A stretch of DNA of 64,000 bases from Candidatus Acididesulfobacter guangdongensis (GCA_004195045.1 SGBC01000001.1:372001-436000), one strand, 5' to 3'; positions 8,714-17,389 are shown, counted from the stretch's first letter. The notes: generated by a model from the letters alone, not told the origin. Made by a program: numbers and translations.

Positions 8714-9856
8714 TTATGCGCCGAAGAGAGCCTCTTGAGCTGCTTTCAGTCCGGCACCAGATTCAAATTTATAGCCGAGTTCTTTCAATACTGCTTCTAA
8801 TGCTGAAATAACCGTTATAACATCAAAACAGCCTGCATATCCTAAATGGGCAATTCTGAATATTTTGCCTTTAACTGCATCCTGTCCGCCTGCTATAGTT
8901 ATGCCGTATTTTTCTCTAATTAATTTAGTAATCTTTCCGGCATCTATACCTTCAGGCGCCCAAACAGCCGTGAGCGCATTAGAGGGTTCATCGACGGGAT
9001 ATAATTTTAAACCTAAAGCCTGAACCGCTTTTTTTGTGGCATTCGCTAAACTCGCATGCCTCTTAAACACATGTTCTAATCCTTCCTCTTTAATTTCTTT
9101 TAAAACTTCCCTCAGTCCAACAATAAGCTGGACATTAGGCGTATATGCATTTTGATTCTTTTCTAAAGATTTCTTTTCTTTTTTAAAATTAAAATAATAT
9201 TTGGGTAAATCTGATTGTTCAACAAAAGACCATGCTTTTTCGCTTAGTGAAGCAAAAGCAAGTCCGGGAGGAAGCATAAGAGCCTTTTGGGAGCCGGTAA
9301 CCACGACATCTATACCCCATTCGTCCTGAGGAATATTAACCACGCCGAGGGCTGTTATGGCATCAACTACCAGTATTGTGTTAGCTCTTTTTTTTACTAT
9401 TTCGGCTATTTCTTTTACAGGATGGTATACTCCCGTGGATGTTTCAGAAGCCTGAATATACACAGCTTTAATTTCAGGGTCGTTATTCAGCGCATCTTCT
9501 ATAGCCTTTGGAGAAACTGCATGCCCCCATTCTACATCAAGTGCCTGAACGTTAACAGAATATGCTTTGCAGATATCAAACCATCTTTCTCCAAATTTCC
9601 CGCCTCTTACTGCTATAGCATGGTCGCCTTTAGAAAGCAAATTTGATACGCACCCTTCCATTGCACCGGTACCGCTTGACGTAAAGATTAAAACTTCATT
9701 TTTCGTCTGAAATAGATACTTTAAATTGTCTCTTACTTCTTGCAATACAACAGAATATTCAGGTGCTCTGTGATGAATAATTGGAAGCGACATCTCCGCC
9801 AGTACGCGCTCTGGAACTGGCGTAGGTCCCGGTGCTAACAGATATTTTTTCTGCAT
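8714..9856 (-). CDS. Class V aminotransferase (serine-pyruvate/alanine-glyoxylate type), probable serine-pathway enzyme
   Basis: A 380-residue PLP enzyme. Family marks are LLAPGPTPVPERVL at the N-terminus, the cofactor-contacting TSSGTGAMEG, the Asp strand ILVVDAITALG and the Schiff-base Lys in GSQKALMLPPG. The C-terminus has the usual GITIAGGQ...FRIAHLGYAG block. Family members act on serine, alanine, glyoxylate or phosphoserine. Position next to serA suggests it supplies the transamination step of serine synthesis; this is inference, and the sequence alone does not fix the substrate. GAGGGG lies ten bases before the ATG. A promoter-like pair lies upstream and a hairpin terminator downstream. 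Confidence 0.87.
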   Translation of the reverse strand: MQKKYLLAPGPTPVPERVLAEMSLPIIHHRAPEYSVVLQEVRDNLKYLFQTKNEVLIFTSSGTGAMEGCVSNLLSKGDHAIAVRGGKFGERWFDICKAYSVNVQALDVEWGHAVSPKAIEDALNNDPEIKAVYIQASETSTGVYHPVKEIAEIVKKRANTILVVDAITALGVVNIPQDEWGIDVVVTGSQKALMLPPGLAFASLSEKAWSFVEQSDLPKYYFNFKKEKKSLEKNQNAYTPNVQLIVGLREVLKEIKEEGLEHVFKRHASLANATKKAVQALGLKLYPVDEPSNALTAVWAPEGIDAGKITKLIREKYGITIAGGQDAVKGKIFRIAHLGYAGCFDVITVISALEAVLKELGYKFESGAGLKAAQEALFGA

Positions 9857-9996
9857 CTTTAAAACCCCTCATTTTTAATGATTATTTTTTTGTTTATTAA
9901 CTATATTTTATATTTTTATATATTTTAATTTGATTTAAAAAATTATAATATATTATAATATTAAGAATAAACATATTACACTGCTATCACAATAAT

Positions 9997-10025
9997 ACTA
10001 AATCAAATTTCTCTTGAATTGTCAA
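9997..10025 (-). promoter_or_regulatory. Possible sigma-70 promoter for the class V aminotransferase
   Basis: On the minus strand TTGACA is followed after 17 bases by TTTAGT, about 140 bases before the start codon. The -35 is perfect and the -10 matches at four of six positions. A small inverted repeat overlaps the -35. AT-rich surroundings make chance matches easy. Confidence 0.4.
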
Positions 10026-10077
10026 GAATTAAGCAACGCATATTTGAAAATATTGTATATTTTTATATAATTTAACT

Positions 10078-10105
10078 TTGACTTTCTACATTATTATTAT
10101 ATAAT
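10078..10105 (+). promoter_or_regulatory. Probable sigma-70 promoter for the lytic transglycosylase gene
   Basis: TTGACT, a 16-base spacer and a perfect TATAAT on the plus strand, about 175 bases upstream of the ATG. No other good pair was seen between here and the gene. Confidence 0.5.
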
Positions 10106-10282
10106 TTATAATCTATAATCTATGCGGGTATGAAATTTATATAACAATAAAAAAATAAAGAATATCATAGAATTATAAAAAATATAAATATTAAATATTA
10201 AAGTCATCTGCCGTATCACAGCCGCAGAGTAAAAGTATATTTTTTTATTTTTAATAAATTGATATTATCAGGAGATTTTCTT

Positions 10283-12448
10283 ATGAACTTAAAATTAAAC
10301 TATATATTAATATTAAGGAACGTTCTATTTAACTTCGCATTATTTATATCCGCTTTCTTGGCCATTGCTTTTTATCTTTTTTTTATTACCGGTAATTCTT
10401 ACGGCGCTGCGGTAAAAATCCAACCTGCTGCGTCAAATATAATTCAGGTTAATTTTGACAACGTTTCTAAAATTAACGCTCCTAAAAATAATAAACTTAA
10501 ACATAAAAAGCAATCTGTTCTGCTAACCGTTACCCCAGGCAAACTAAAAGTCGCATATAATAATATTAAAAAGAAAGTTAGTGGCAGACACAAAAAGCAC
10601 AAAAAAGTTTATCAACGAGAAATTAACGATAGGAAAATTAAAAATACTGTATTAAACAACTCTGGACTTTTAAATACAGGCGGTAAAGCTTTCTCTAATG
10701 CCTCTCATATTTTTCCTATGATTATCAATAAAGAAATTATCCATTATATTCACTTTTATCAAAATACAGGCAGGGGTGTTTTTAAAGAAATGCTGGAAAG
10801 ATCCGAAAGATATATCCCTATGATAAAATCTGTTTTTAAAAAACTCGGCTTGCCTAATGATTTAGCATATCTGGCAATGGTGGAAAGCGGATTTTCTCCA
10901 ACGGCTTATTCATATGCAGGCGCAAGCGGCATGTGGCAGTTTATTCCTTCAACTGCCAGAATATTCGGTTTAACGATTAACTGGTGGGTGGATGAAAGAA
11001 GAAATCCTATAGAGTCAACTTATGCGGCAGGGGAATATTTAAAAAATCTATTTAATACATTCGGCTCATGGTATTTAGCAGCTGCCGCATATAATTCAGG
11101 TCAAATGACAATAGAAAGAGCGCTGTCTCTTTATCCCGGAGGTAATTTTTGGACAATATCCCAAAACAAACCTTATCTGCTGCCGGGGCAAACACGAAGA
11201 TATGTTCCGAAAATAGTAGCTGCGGCAATAATCGCAAAAGACCCGCAAAATTTTGGATTTAAAAATTTAAAATATGAGAAACCTATAAAATTTGCGCAGG
11301 TTAAAGTGCCGTTTTCGGTCAGCTTATTTGCGCTTGCTAAATGCGCAGAAATATCTGAAAATAGTTTATGGAAGCTAAATCCAGATATATTACGAGGAGT
11401 TACGCCTCCTGATGATCCTCATTTTTTATTAAATATACCTGCAGATAAATTAAAAATTTTTAAACATAATTTTAAAGATATAAGACAATATATTCCTCAG
11501 ACTCCTAAGGTCGTCAATGTATCTTATAAGAAACCGCTAAATAGCTGGTACTATACAGTGCAGCCCGGCGATACTCTGGATTCAATCGCTTTAAAATATG
11601 GTGTTTCGCTTAATACGTTAGAAGAAGACAATCATTTAAGTTCATATTCTTTAATTAATGTGGGCGAAAAATTGCTTATTCCTGGTAATGGCGGCAATAA
11701 TAGCTACAGTTCAAATCAAAGCCATTCAAGCTTTTACTATACAGTGCAGCCCGGCGATACTCTGGATTCAATCGCTTTAAAATATGGTGTTTCGCTTAAT
11801 ACGTTAGAAGAAGACAATCATTTAAGTTCATATTCTTTAATTAATGTGGGCGAAAAATTGCTTATTCCTGGTAATGGCGGCAATAATAGCTACAGTTCAA
11901 ATCAAAGCCATTCAAGCTTTTACTATACAGTGCAGCCCGGCGATACTCTGGATTCAATCGCTTTAAAATATGGTGTTTCGCTTAATACGTTAGAAGAAGA
12001 CAATCATTTAAGTTCATATTCTTTAATTAATGTGGGCGAAAAATTGCTTATTCCTGGTAATGGCGGCAATAGTTTAGTAAGACCTGTAAACTTGCAAAAA
12101 AAATATATAACGGTAAAACCGGGCATGACATTATGGAGTATCGCGAAAACTTATAATATATCATTGCAAACAATTAAAAATATAAACAATATTAATAATT
12201 CAAACATACACGTCGGCGAAAAAATATATCTTACAAGCAATTATAGCAACAACCTTAATGCCGATACTAAATTTGACGCTAAAAACACTAATATTAATAA
12301 AAAGCTTATCGAATATAAGGTAAAATTCGGCGATTCTCTGTACGCGATAGCGGCTAAATATCATTCGTCGGTGAAATCTATAATGGCTTATAATAATCTA
12401 AAAAACCAAAATTCAATTTATCCGGGACAAGTTTTAAAAATAAACTAA
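10283..12448 (+). CDS. mltD: MltD-like membrane-bound lytic transglycosylase with five LysM domains
   Basis: A 721-residue envelope protein that should cleave peptidoglycan to 1,6-anhydromuropeptides. The ATG is preceded by AGGAG at 8 bases; an upstream TTG eight codons earlier lacks such a site. Residues 1-43 are a hydrophobic signal or anchor, then a Lys-rich basic linker. The SLT domain lies around residues 165-290 with the catalytic Glu at 201 (MVESGFSPTAYS) and the family blocks GASGMWQFIPSTA and AAAAYNSG. From residue 423 come three identical LysM repeats (62-residue period), then two diverged LysM copies (KPGMTLWSIAKTY and KFGDSLYAIAAKY). MltD usually has one to three LysM domains, so five is high and reflects a recent duplication. 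Confidence 0.92.
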   Translation: MNLKLNYILILRNVLFNFALFISAFLAIAFYLFFITGNSYGAAVKIQPAASNIIQVNFDNVSKINAPKNNKLKHKKQSVLLTVTPGKLKVAYNNIKKKVSGRHKKHKKVYQREINDRKIKNTVLNNSGLLNTGGKAFSNASHIFPMIINKEIIHYIHFYQNTGRGVFKEMLERSERYIPMIKSVFKKLGLPNDLAYLAMVESGFSPTAYSYAGASGMWQFIPSTARIFGLTINWWVDERRNPIESTYAAGEYLKNLFNTFGSWYLAAAAYNSGQMTIERALSLYPGGNFWTISQNKPYLLPGQTRRYVPKIVAAAIIAKDPQNFGFKNLKYEKPIKFAQVKVPFSVSLFALAKCAEISENSLWKLNPDILRGVTPPDDPHFLLNIPADKLKIFKHNFKDIRQYIPQTPKVVNVSYKKPLNSWYYTVQPGDTLDSIALKYGVSLNTLEEDNHLSSYSLINVGEKLLIPGNGGNNSYSSNQSHSSFYYTVQPGDTLDSIALKYGVSLNTLEEDNHLSSYSLINVGEKLLIPGNGGNNSYSSNQSHSSFYYTVQPGDTLDSIALKYGVSLNTLEEDNHLSSYSLINVGEKLLIPGNGGNSLVRPVNLQKKYITVKPGMTLWSIAKTYNISLQTIKNINNINNSNIHVGEKIYLTSNYSNNLNADTKFDAKNTNINKKLIEYKVKFGDSLYAIAAKYHSSVKSIMAYNNLKNQNSIYPGQVLKIN
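11549..12071 (+). repeat. Perfect 186-bp tandem repeat encoding identical LysM modules
   Basis: Two full 186-base units (11549-11734 and 11735-11920) plus a third of 151 bases (11921-12071) read as identical at nucleotide level. Each unit is in frame and encodes one LysM domain plus a Ser/Asn-rich linker. The lack of even synonymous changes means the expansion is recent or is being homogenised. It could also be a place where short-read assembly miscounts units. Confidence 0.95.
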
Positions 12449-12473
12449 AATATACACTATAATAAATAAATTT

Positions 12474-13691
12474 ATGATTAATTTTGACGATGCCTTAAAT
12501 ATTATACTATCAACTAAAATTAAAGTTAATACTGCTTTAATTCCGTCTTCTGAAAGCACTGGGCGCATATGTTCGTCGGATATTAAATCAAAAATAGATT
12601 TTCCTTCTGAAAACAATTCCGCTATGGATGGATATGCGCTAAAATCTAATTTTACCGAAGAAGCACATCCAGAATCTGTAATAAAATTAAAAATAAATCA
12701 AAATACAATATACGCCGGAAGTTTAAACAAACATACAATTGAGACGGACGGAGCAGTTAAAATTATGACCGGCGGATATATGCCGGCTAATTTTGATGCC
12801 GTGATTCCGATTGAAAAAACAAAAACGGAAAATAATTTTTTACTTTTAGACTCGCCTGTAAAACAAGGTTCGAACGTAAGATTAAAAGGCGAGGATATTA
12901 AAAAAAACGACATCATCATCCCAAAAAATACAAAATTGTCATACACGCAGGCAGCGCTGCTTGCCGCCTGTAACGTTAAACAAATCAGAGCATACGATAA
13001 TATTCCCATATCTATAATTTCTACCGGCAATGAAATTATATCCATAAACGAAACTTATAAATACGGTAAAGTAATTAATTCCAACGGGATAATGGCGGAA
13101 TCTTTTATGTCAAATAACGGCTGCCGCATATTAAAAAATGTAATATGCAAAGATAAATTATCCGCAATAAAAAAAGAATTGGAAGCCGCTCTTATTACAA
13201 GCAAAATTATAATTACATCTGCAGGCGCTTCCTTCGGAGAAAAAGATTTTACCGAAAAGGCTTTAATGGAACTGGGTCTAAAAATTAAATTCAGACAGGT
13301 CGCAATGAAACCGGCTAAACCCTTTTCTTTTGGTCTGATAGACAAAACTCCTATTTTTATAGTCCCCGGAAACCCAGTCGCATTTTTTGTTTGTTTGATT
13401 GTTTTTATAAAACCTTTCATAGAAAAACAGCTTAATTTAAATAATTCTTATAATTTATTTAACTCCTCGGCAATTTCGAAAATAACTTCCGCTTTCCATA
13501 AAAAACACAATAGGAGAGAATTTCTGCCTGCAAGAACGTTTATCGAAAAGGGATGCTTATATTCTGAGGTATATAAAAAAATAGGTCCTGCAATGATCAG
13601 TTCTTTCGCCCATATTAATTCTATTATTTCCATACCTGAAGAAACTACTGAAATTAAGGCATTTGAAGATGTTAATATATATTTTATTTAA
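12474..13691 (+). CDS. moeA: Molybdopterin molybdenumtransferase
   Basis: A 405-residue MoeA-family protein that inserts molybdate (or tungstate) into adenylated molybdopterin, releasing AMP. Recognisable blocks in order: NSAMDGYALKS (residues about 44-54), the catalytic region IMTGGYMPANFDAVIPIE, the MoCF-biosynthesis domain with SIISTGNEI, ITSAGASFGEKDF and KPAKPFSFG, and the VPGNPVAF loop. The C-terminal domain IV is short but present. It starts 25 bases after the transglycosylase stop on the same strand, with a poor ribosome site. No other Mo-cofactor gene lies in the window. Its presence implies molybdo- or tungstoenzymes in the organism. Confidence 0.93.
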   Translation: MINFDDALNIILSTKIKVNTALIPSSESTGRICSSDIKSKIDFPSENNSAMDGYALKSNFTEEAHPESVIKLKINQNTIYAGSLNKHTIETDGAVKIMTGGYMPANFDAVIPIEKTKTENNFLLLDSPVKQGSNVRLKGEDIKKNDIIIPKNTKLSYTQAALLAACNVKQIRAYDNIPISIISTGNEIISINETYKYGKVINSNGIMAESFMSNNGCRILKNVICKDKLSAIKKELEAALITSKIIITSAGASFGEKDFTEKALMELGLKIKFRQVAMKPAKPFSFGLIDKTPIFIVPGNPVAFFVCLIVFIKPFIEKQLNLNNSYNLFNSSAISKITSAFHKKHNRREFLPARTFIEKGCLYSEVYKKIGPAMISSFAHINSIISIPEETTEIKAFEDVNIYFI

Positions 13692-13762
13692 TTAATTTAA
13701 TAACTGTTTATTTTATTAATATTAATAATTATCCGGCCTACGGTTAATTTATTTATATTTAT

Positions 13763-15223
13763 ATGACTAAAAGAGAAAAAAGAATTTTAATTGTAGATGA
13801 TGAAGAAAGTATAGTTTTCGTATTAAAGAAATTATTAGAGGACGAATTTATCATTGATACGGCATCAGAAGGGCAAGCGGCGCTTCAGCTTATAAACGAA
13901 TATAATTATTTTGCCGTTTTTCTTGATATAAGAATACCTAAGATCAACGGTATGGAAATATTATCTTATTCAAGAGAACTTGCGAATCCCCCTAACGTTA
14001 TAATAATGACTGCTCAGAATACTATGATCAATGCCATAGATGCTATGAAAAAAGGGGCATACGATTATATAACTAAACCGTTTGACGTGGAAGAAATAGT
14101 AGGAATAATCAAAAAAATAAGAAAAGACGAACTAGATGCATTGCCGCAAAACAATACTAATGTAAAAAATATTGATATTCTTGATTCTCTATTAGTAGGA
14201 AAATCTAAGGTAATGCAAGAAATATTCAAAACTATAGGAAAATTATCACATAACAGTTTGACTGTTTTGATTCTCGGAGAATCAGGCACGGGGAAAGAAT
14301 TAGTCGCACGGGCAATACATCTTAATAGTTTACGCAATAAAAAACCGTTTATAGTGGTCAATACTCCTTCAGTTCCTTTTGATTTGTTAGAATCCGAACT
14401 TTTTGGCCATGAAAAAGGGTCATTTACAGGCGCAAATGAAAAAAGGGAAGGAAAATTCCTTCAGGCAAACGGCGGTACAATTTTTCTTGATGAGATAGGC
14501 GATATGCCTCTTGACCTTCAGGCAAAATTATTAAGGGTAATCCAGGAAAAAGAAGTGGAACCGGTAGGCTCAAATAAATCGATTAAAATAGACGTGAGAA
14601 TTATCGCTGCAACCAACAGAAACCTGAAATCAATGATAAAAGAATCTAAATTTAGGGAAGATTTGTATTACAGGCTTAATGTCATAGAAATTACCCTTCC
14701 TCCTCTTAGAGACAGAAAATCAGATATTCCGGTTCTTGCAAATTTTTTTATAGAAAAATTTGCAAAAGAATTAGGCATCTCAGGCAAACAGTTAAATGAA
14801 GAATCTCTTTCTTTTTTACAATCTCATAATTTTCCGGGCAATATCAGAGAGCTGGAAAACGCGATAAGAAGGACGATGATTATGTCCCACCATTCAACGC
14901 TTACACCTGAAGATTTCTATGATATCATTAACCCTGAAACCAACATTAACAGTTTAAAACCTTCAGACAAAAGAAATAATGATTCTACCCCCTTCGAAGA
15001 TATAATAAGACAAAGGATAAAAAATTATCTTGAAAAAATTAAAGACACAAATTTAACTGATGTTTATAAAACAATAATAGGAACGACTGAAAAAATAGTT
15101 ATAGAAGAAATTCTTATTTTATCAAAAAATAACCAGATAAAAGCTTCTAACCTCTTAGGTATAAATAGAAATACGTTAAGAAAAAAAATAAAAGAATTTA
15201 ACATTTCAAAAAAAATTATTTGA
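13763..15223 (+). CDS. Sigma-54-dependent response regulator (NtrC family)
   Basis: A 486-residue regulator: receiver domain (residues 8-120, acidic pocket D12-D13, phospho-acceptor D55, conserved Lys in TKPFDVEE), AAA+ domain (Walker A GESGTGKE, Walker B GGTIFLDEIGDM), and a Fis-like helix-turn-helix at the C-terminus (ASNLLGINRNTLRKKI). The sigma-54-contacting loop reads GSFTGA, a tolerated variant of GAFTGA. It should activate RpoN promoters when phosphorylated. No histidine kinase is adjacent, so the signal and partner are unknown. moeA lies 71 bases upstream on the same strand; joint expression is possible. Confidence 0.93.
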   Translation: MTKREKRILIVDDEESIVFVLKKLLEDEFIIDTASEGQAALQLINEYNYFAVFLDIRIPKINGMEILSYSRELANPPNVIIMTAQNTMINAIDAMKKGAYDYITKPFDVEEIVGIIKKIRKDELDALPQNNTNVKNIDILDSLLVGKSKVMQEIFKTIGKLSHNSLTVLILGESGTGKELVARAIHLNSLRNKKPFIVVNTPSVPFDLLESELFGHEKGSFTGANEKREGKFLQANGGTIFLDEIGDMPLDLQAKLLRVIQEKEVEPVGSNKSIKIDVRIIAATNRNLKSMIKESKFREDLYYRLNVIEITLPPLRDRKSDIPVLANFFIEKFAKELGISGKQLNEESLSFLQSHNFPGNIRELENAIRRTMIMSHHSTLTPEDFYDIINPETNINSLKPSDKRNNDSTPFEDIIRQRIKNYLEKIKDTNLTDVYKTIIGTTEKIVIEEILILSKNNQIKASNLLGINRNTLRKKIKEFNISKKII

Positions 15224-15279
15224 ACTAAACAATTATACGCAATATTATACCGTCTTACTTATTTAAGAGTTATGCTTAA

Positions 15280-15831
15280 TTAATCTGTGCCGCTTGTTTT
15301 GAGATAAATTCCGGATGAGCAATTTTTAGCTTCCATTAAAGTATCAAATAAAAGTTCTATATCAAATAAAAATTTTAATTTCCCTCTTTCAATATTTAAA
15401 TATTCTTCTGCTTCATTAAGTTTTTTAATATTTTCATCTATATAATCAAGCTGCTCCTTTAGCTCCTGCTCATCAAATTCATCCGCAGCCTCTTTCAATC
15501 TTTTTTTTCCTATGAGCATAATATTCTTAATCGATGAATGATCGAAAATATTATTTTCTATTTGACTTCTTTTTTCAATCATGGTTTTATAGTCTTCGAG
15601 ATCTTTACCAAGTTTTTTTGCAATATTTTTAACTTCATTAATTAACAATTTAATCTGTTTAGTGTCCATATAATTGCCGGCTTTAAACTCATTAAAAAAA
15701 ACAGGGTAATCGTTCTCATTAATTATTTTTCTGAGATGTTCTTTGTAGGATAAAAAATATTCTTCTCTGCTAAAATTAACAATCTTGAACATTTCTCCCT
15801 TTTTGTTTTTTATTTGAAGATAAATATCCAT
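15280..15831 (-). CDS. Hypothetical coiled-coil protein
   Basis: A 183-residue, charged, soluble protein with no family I recognise. The N-terminus (MDIYLQIKNKKGEMFKI) looks like a short beta segment. The centre and C-terminal half are predicted long helices rich in Glu, Lys and Leu (for example the EFDEQELKEQLDYIDENIKKL region, here named by position about 120-140), suggesting a coiled coil. The only cysteine is near the C-terminus (NCSSG). A strong AAGGAGGGG ribosome site supports the ATG and a real gene. A nested inverted-repeat element begins about 80 bases upstream of the start. It faces the NtrC-type gene convergently. Confidence 0.6.
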   Translation of the reverse strand: MDIYLQIKNKKGEMFKIVNFSREEYFLSYKEHLRKIINENDYPVFFNEFKAGNYMDTKQIKLLINEVKNIAKKLGKDLEDYKTMIEKRSQIENNIFDHSSIKNIMLIGKKRLKEAADEFDEQELKEQLDYIDENIKKLNEAEEYLNIERGKLKFLFDIELLFDTLMEAKNCSSGIYLKTSGTD

Positions 15832-15909
15832 TTTTATACCCCTCCTTAATTGTTTTATATGTATTATATTGTATATTCTATCTGAATTCTACAAAATTAT
15901 CATTATTAA

Positions 15910-16090
15910 CCTTAATCCTGCAATAGAAAATTATCTGCTCGGAAAAGGTGTCAGATTAATTTTTTTGCAAATATTTTCTTTGTTAATTGAACTACTCCAT
16001 ATGCAAAAAAATAAGATCCGACACCTTTTCCTTATATGTTGCTTAACCGAGCAAAGAAATGTATAAACATTTTCTATTGCAGAATTAGGG
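15910..16090. mobile_element. Family A inverted-repeat element (MITE-like), split by a second element
   Basis: The ends CCTTAATCCTGCAATAGAAA and TTTCTATTGCAGAATTAGGG are inverted repeats with two mismatches. Both flanks carry ATTAA (15905-15909 and 16091-16095), a 5-bp target duplication. Removing the 91-base inner insert and one copy of a degraded 10-base duplication (TTATCTGCTC before, TTATATGTTG after the insert) leaves an 80-base element collinear with the copy at 37453. It codes for nothing and presumably depended on a transposase encoded elsewhere. Confidence 0.8.
15941..16031. mobile_element. Family B palindromic element nested inside family A copy
   Basis: A 91-base non-coding element running from GGAAAAGGTGTCAGATTAAT to the near-inverted end GATCCGACACCTTTTCC. 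Its inner arms (T-run then GCA; TGC then A-run) prolong the hairpin, leaving a loop of about 35 bases. It matches, in reverse orientation, the element at 41991-42084 over its full length, with only run-length changes and a few substitutions. It resembles REP-type or MITE-type hairpins mobilised by Y1 transposases; that link is inference. Confidence 0.8.
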
Positions 16091-16104
16091 ATTAAATTAA
16101 AATT

Positions 16105-16170
16105 ATATACAATATTGTTTGTATATTGTTTTAATATATATACAATATTGTTTGTATATTGTTTTAATAT
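16105..16170. repeat. Perfect 33-bp tandem duplication
   Basis: Two identical abutting 33-base units (16105-16137 and 16138-16170), each containing the palindrome ACAATATTGT and a TATACAA...TTGTATA pair. It lies between the cation-efflux stop and the family A element. It could be a double operator or a slippage product; no gene start lies immediately downstream on either strand. Confidence 0.75.
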
Positions 16171-16226
16171 TAAAACAACTTTGATGAATAAAATATGATT
16201 TTTATCATCAAAGCTAAATTTATAAA

Positions 16227-17144
16227 TTATATTTTTAAAAATTTACGGCTATATTTATTTTTGTCGTAGGGATTAATGTGAACCATGACATCATTTATAT
16301 AAGGATTTGACATAATAAGTTCATCCTTTGCCGTTTCTGCAATATCATGCGCCATTTTTACGGTTAACGAAGAATCGACTTCTATATTAACGTCAACGTA
16401 TATATACGGACCGGATTTTCTTACCCTGAGATCTGTTATGTCTTCTATTCCTTTAATATTTTTTATAACTTTCCGGATTCTTGCGACAACCGAAGCGGGG
16501 GGGCTTTCATCCATAAGATTGCCGACAGATTCTTTAATTAATTTTATAGCCAGTCTGAAAATAAATATACTCACTATTAAACCTGCAAGAGGGTCCATAA
16601 AAGTATAGCCCAGTCTTGCCGCCACTATGCCTATTACAACTGCGGCAGATGCCATTACATCGCTTTTGTGGTCATAGGCAGTTGCGATAAGTCCTGTTGA
16701 TTTAAGCAAATGACCCCATTTTAGCGTCCATAAATAAAGTATCTCTTTTATAATAATAGTTGCCAGCGCGACAAATAACGTATCAATAGCGGGTTTTTCC
16801 GAAATACCGTAATATAGCTTTAATGCAGATATAGCAACGACAAAAAAACCAAAACCGAATAAGATTAACGCTACTATAAAAGTGGCAATCATTTCAGCTT
16901 TTGCATGACCGTACGGATGTTCCTTGTCCTGCGGTTTTTTTGAAATTTTGAAAGATATATATACAACAAAACCGGCAAAAATATCCGCAAGGGAATTAAA
17001 ACCGTCTGCGACAAGAGCTTCCGATTGTCCCGTTATTCCAACAATAAATTTTAATACTGTCAGGACAACGTTTACGGCAATACCTATGTAAGATATTAAA
17101 CGTAATTTAATAAATACCTGTTCTCTGTTTAAAAAAGCTTTCAA
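16227..17144 (-). CDS. Cation diffusion facilitator family divalent metal transporter
   Basis: A 305-residue CDF protein that exports divalent metals (Zn, Fe, Mn or Co) in exchange for protons. About six membrane segments are visible. The metal-site motif in helix 2 reads LVADGFNSLAD and the helix 5 partner reads YDHKSDVMASAAV. The C-terminal cytoplasmic domain has the usual ferredoxin-like pattern (DLRVRKSGPYIYVDVNIEVD) and ends with conserved VMVHINP. The Asp-rather-than-His pattern in the first site leans toward the Fe/Mn-type FieF group, but specificity is not certain. The start shown is TTG with no clear ribosome site. Confidence 0.9.
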   Translation of the reverse strand: MKAFLNREQVFIKLRLISYIGIAVNVVLTVLKFIVGITGQSEALVADGFNSLADIFAGFVVYISFKISKKPQDKEHPYGHAKAEMIATFIVALILFGFGFFVVAISALKLYYGISEKPAIDTLFVALATIIIKEILYLWTLKWGHLLKSTGLIATAYDHKSDVMASAAVVIGIVAARLGYTFMDPLAGLIVSIFIFRLAIKLIKESVGNLMDESPPASVVARIRKVIKNIKGIEDITDLRVRKSGPYIYVDVNIEVDSSLTVKMAHDIAETAKDELIMSNPYINDVMVHINPYDKNKYSRKFLKI

Positions 17145-17297
17145 AATATTATTTAACCCGAATATAAAATCTTAATATAAAATTAACAAATAGCTTATAT
17201 TATAACAAAAGATTTATAATATTGGCAACAAATCAAAATCGCTGACTTTAGTATTCATTTAGCCAAAATATAAAATAGCGCAAAAACCGATAAAAAT

Positions 17298-17326
17298 TTG
17301 ACAATAATAAAATTTTGTTTTAGAAT
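17298..17326 (+). promoter_or_regulatory. Sigma-70-type promoter for the PhoB-like regulator
   Basis: A perfect TTGACA, a 17-base spacer and TAGAAT on the plus strand, about 64 bases before the regulator ATG. This is the best promoter match in the window and its position and direction fit the gene. Confidence 0.75.
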
Positions 17327-17389
17327 TAATACATTCTTTAAAAAGAATTAAATATAATTATTATAAATAATTTTATAAATAATTAAATT

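Larger units (their letters stand above)
9857..10282. other. Divergent intergenic region between aminotransferase and lytic transglycosylase
   Basis: About 425 AT-rich bases without a credible gene. It holds two divergent promoter-like hexamer pairs and a short inverted repeat (TCTTGA-ATTG-TCAAGA, 10012-10027) that overlaps the -35 of the leftward pair and could be an operator. The rest is low-complexity A/T. An AGGAG site at 10271-10275 serves the rightward gene. Confidence 0.6.
15832..16226. other. Intergenic region carrying nested elements and a tandem repeat
   Basis: About 395 bases without a gene. It holds the start region of the coiled-coil gene, a 181-base composite of two inverted-repeat elements, and a 33-base perfect tandem repeat. 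The only sizeable plus-strand reading frame here runs straight through the inverted repeats and has no ribosome site, so I do not call it a gene. Confidence 0.7.

Noticed and set aside
11549-12071. Regular repeats resembling a CRISPR-type array
   Set aside because: The units are contiguous, 186 bases long, in frame and encode LysM domains; there are no unique spacers.
15869-16066. Plus-strand open frame of 65 codons across the nested elements
   Set aside because: It runs through both arms of the inverted repeats, has no ribosome site and its peptide is a translation of the palindrome.
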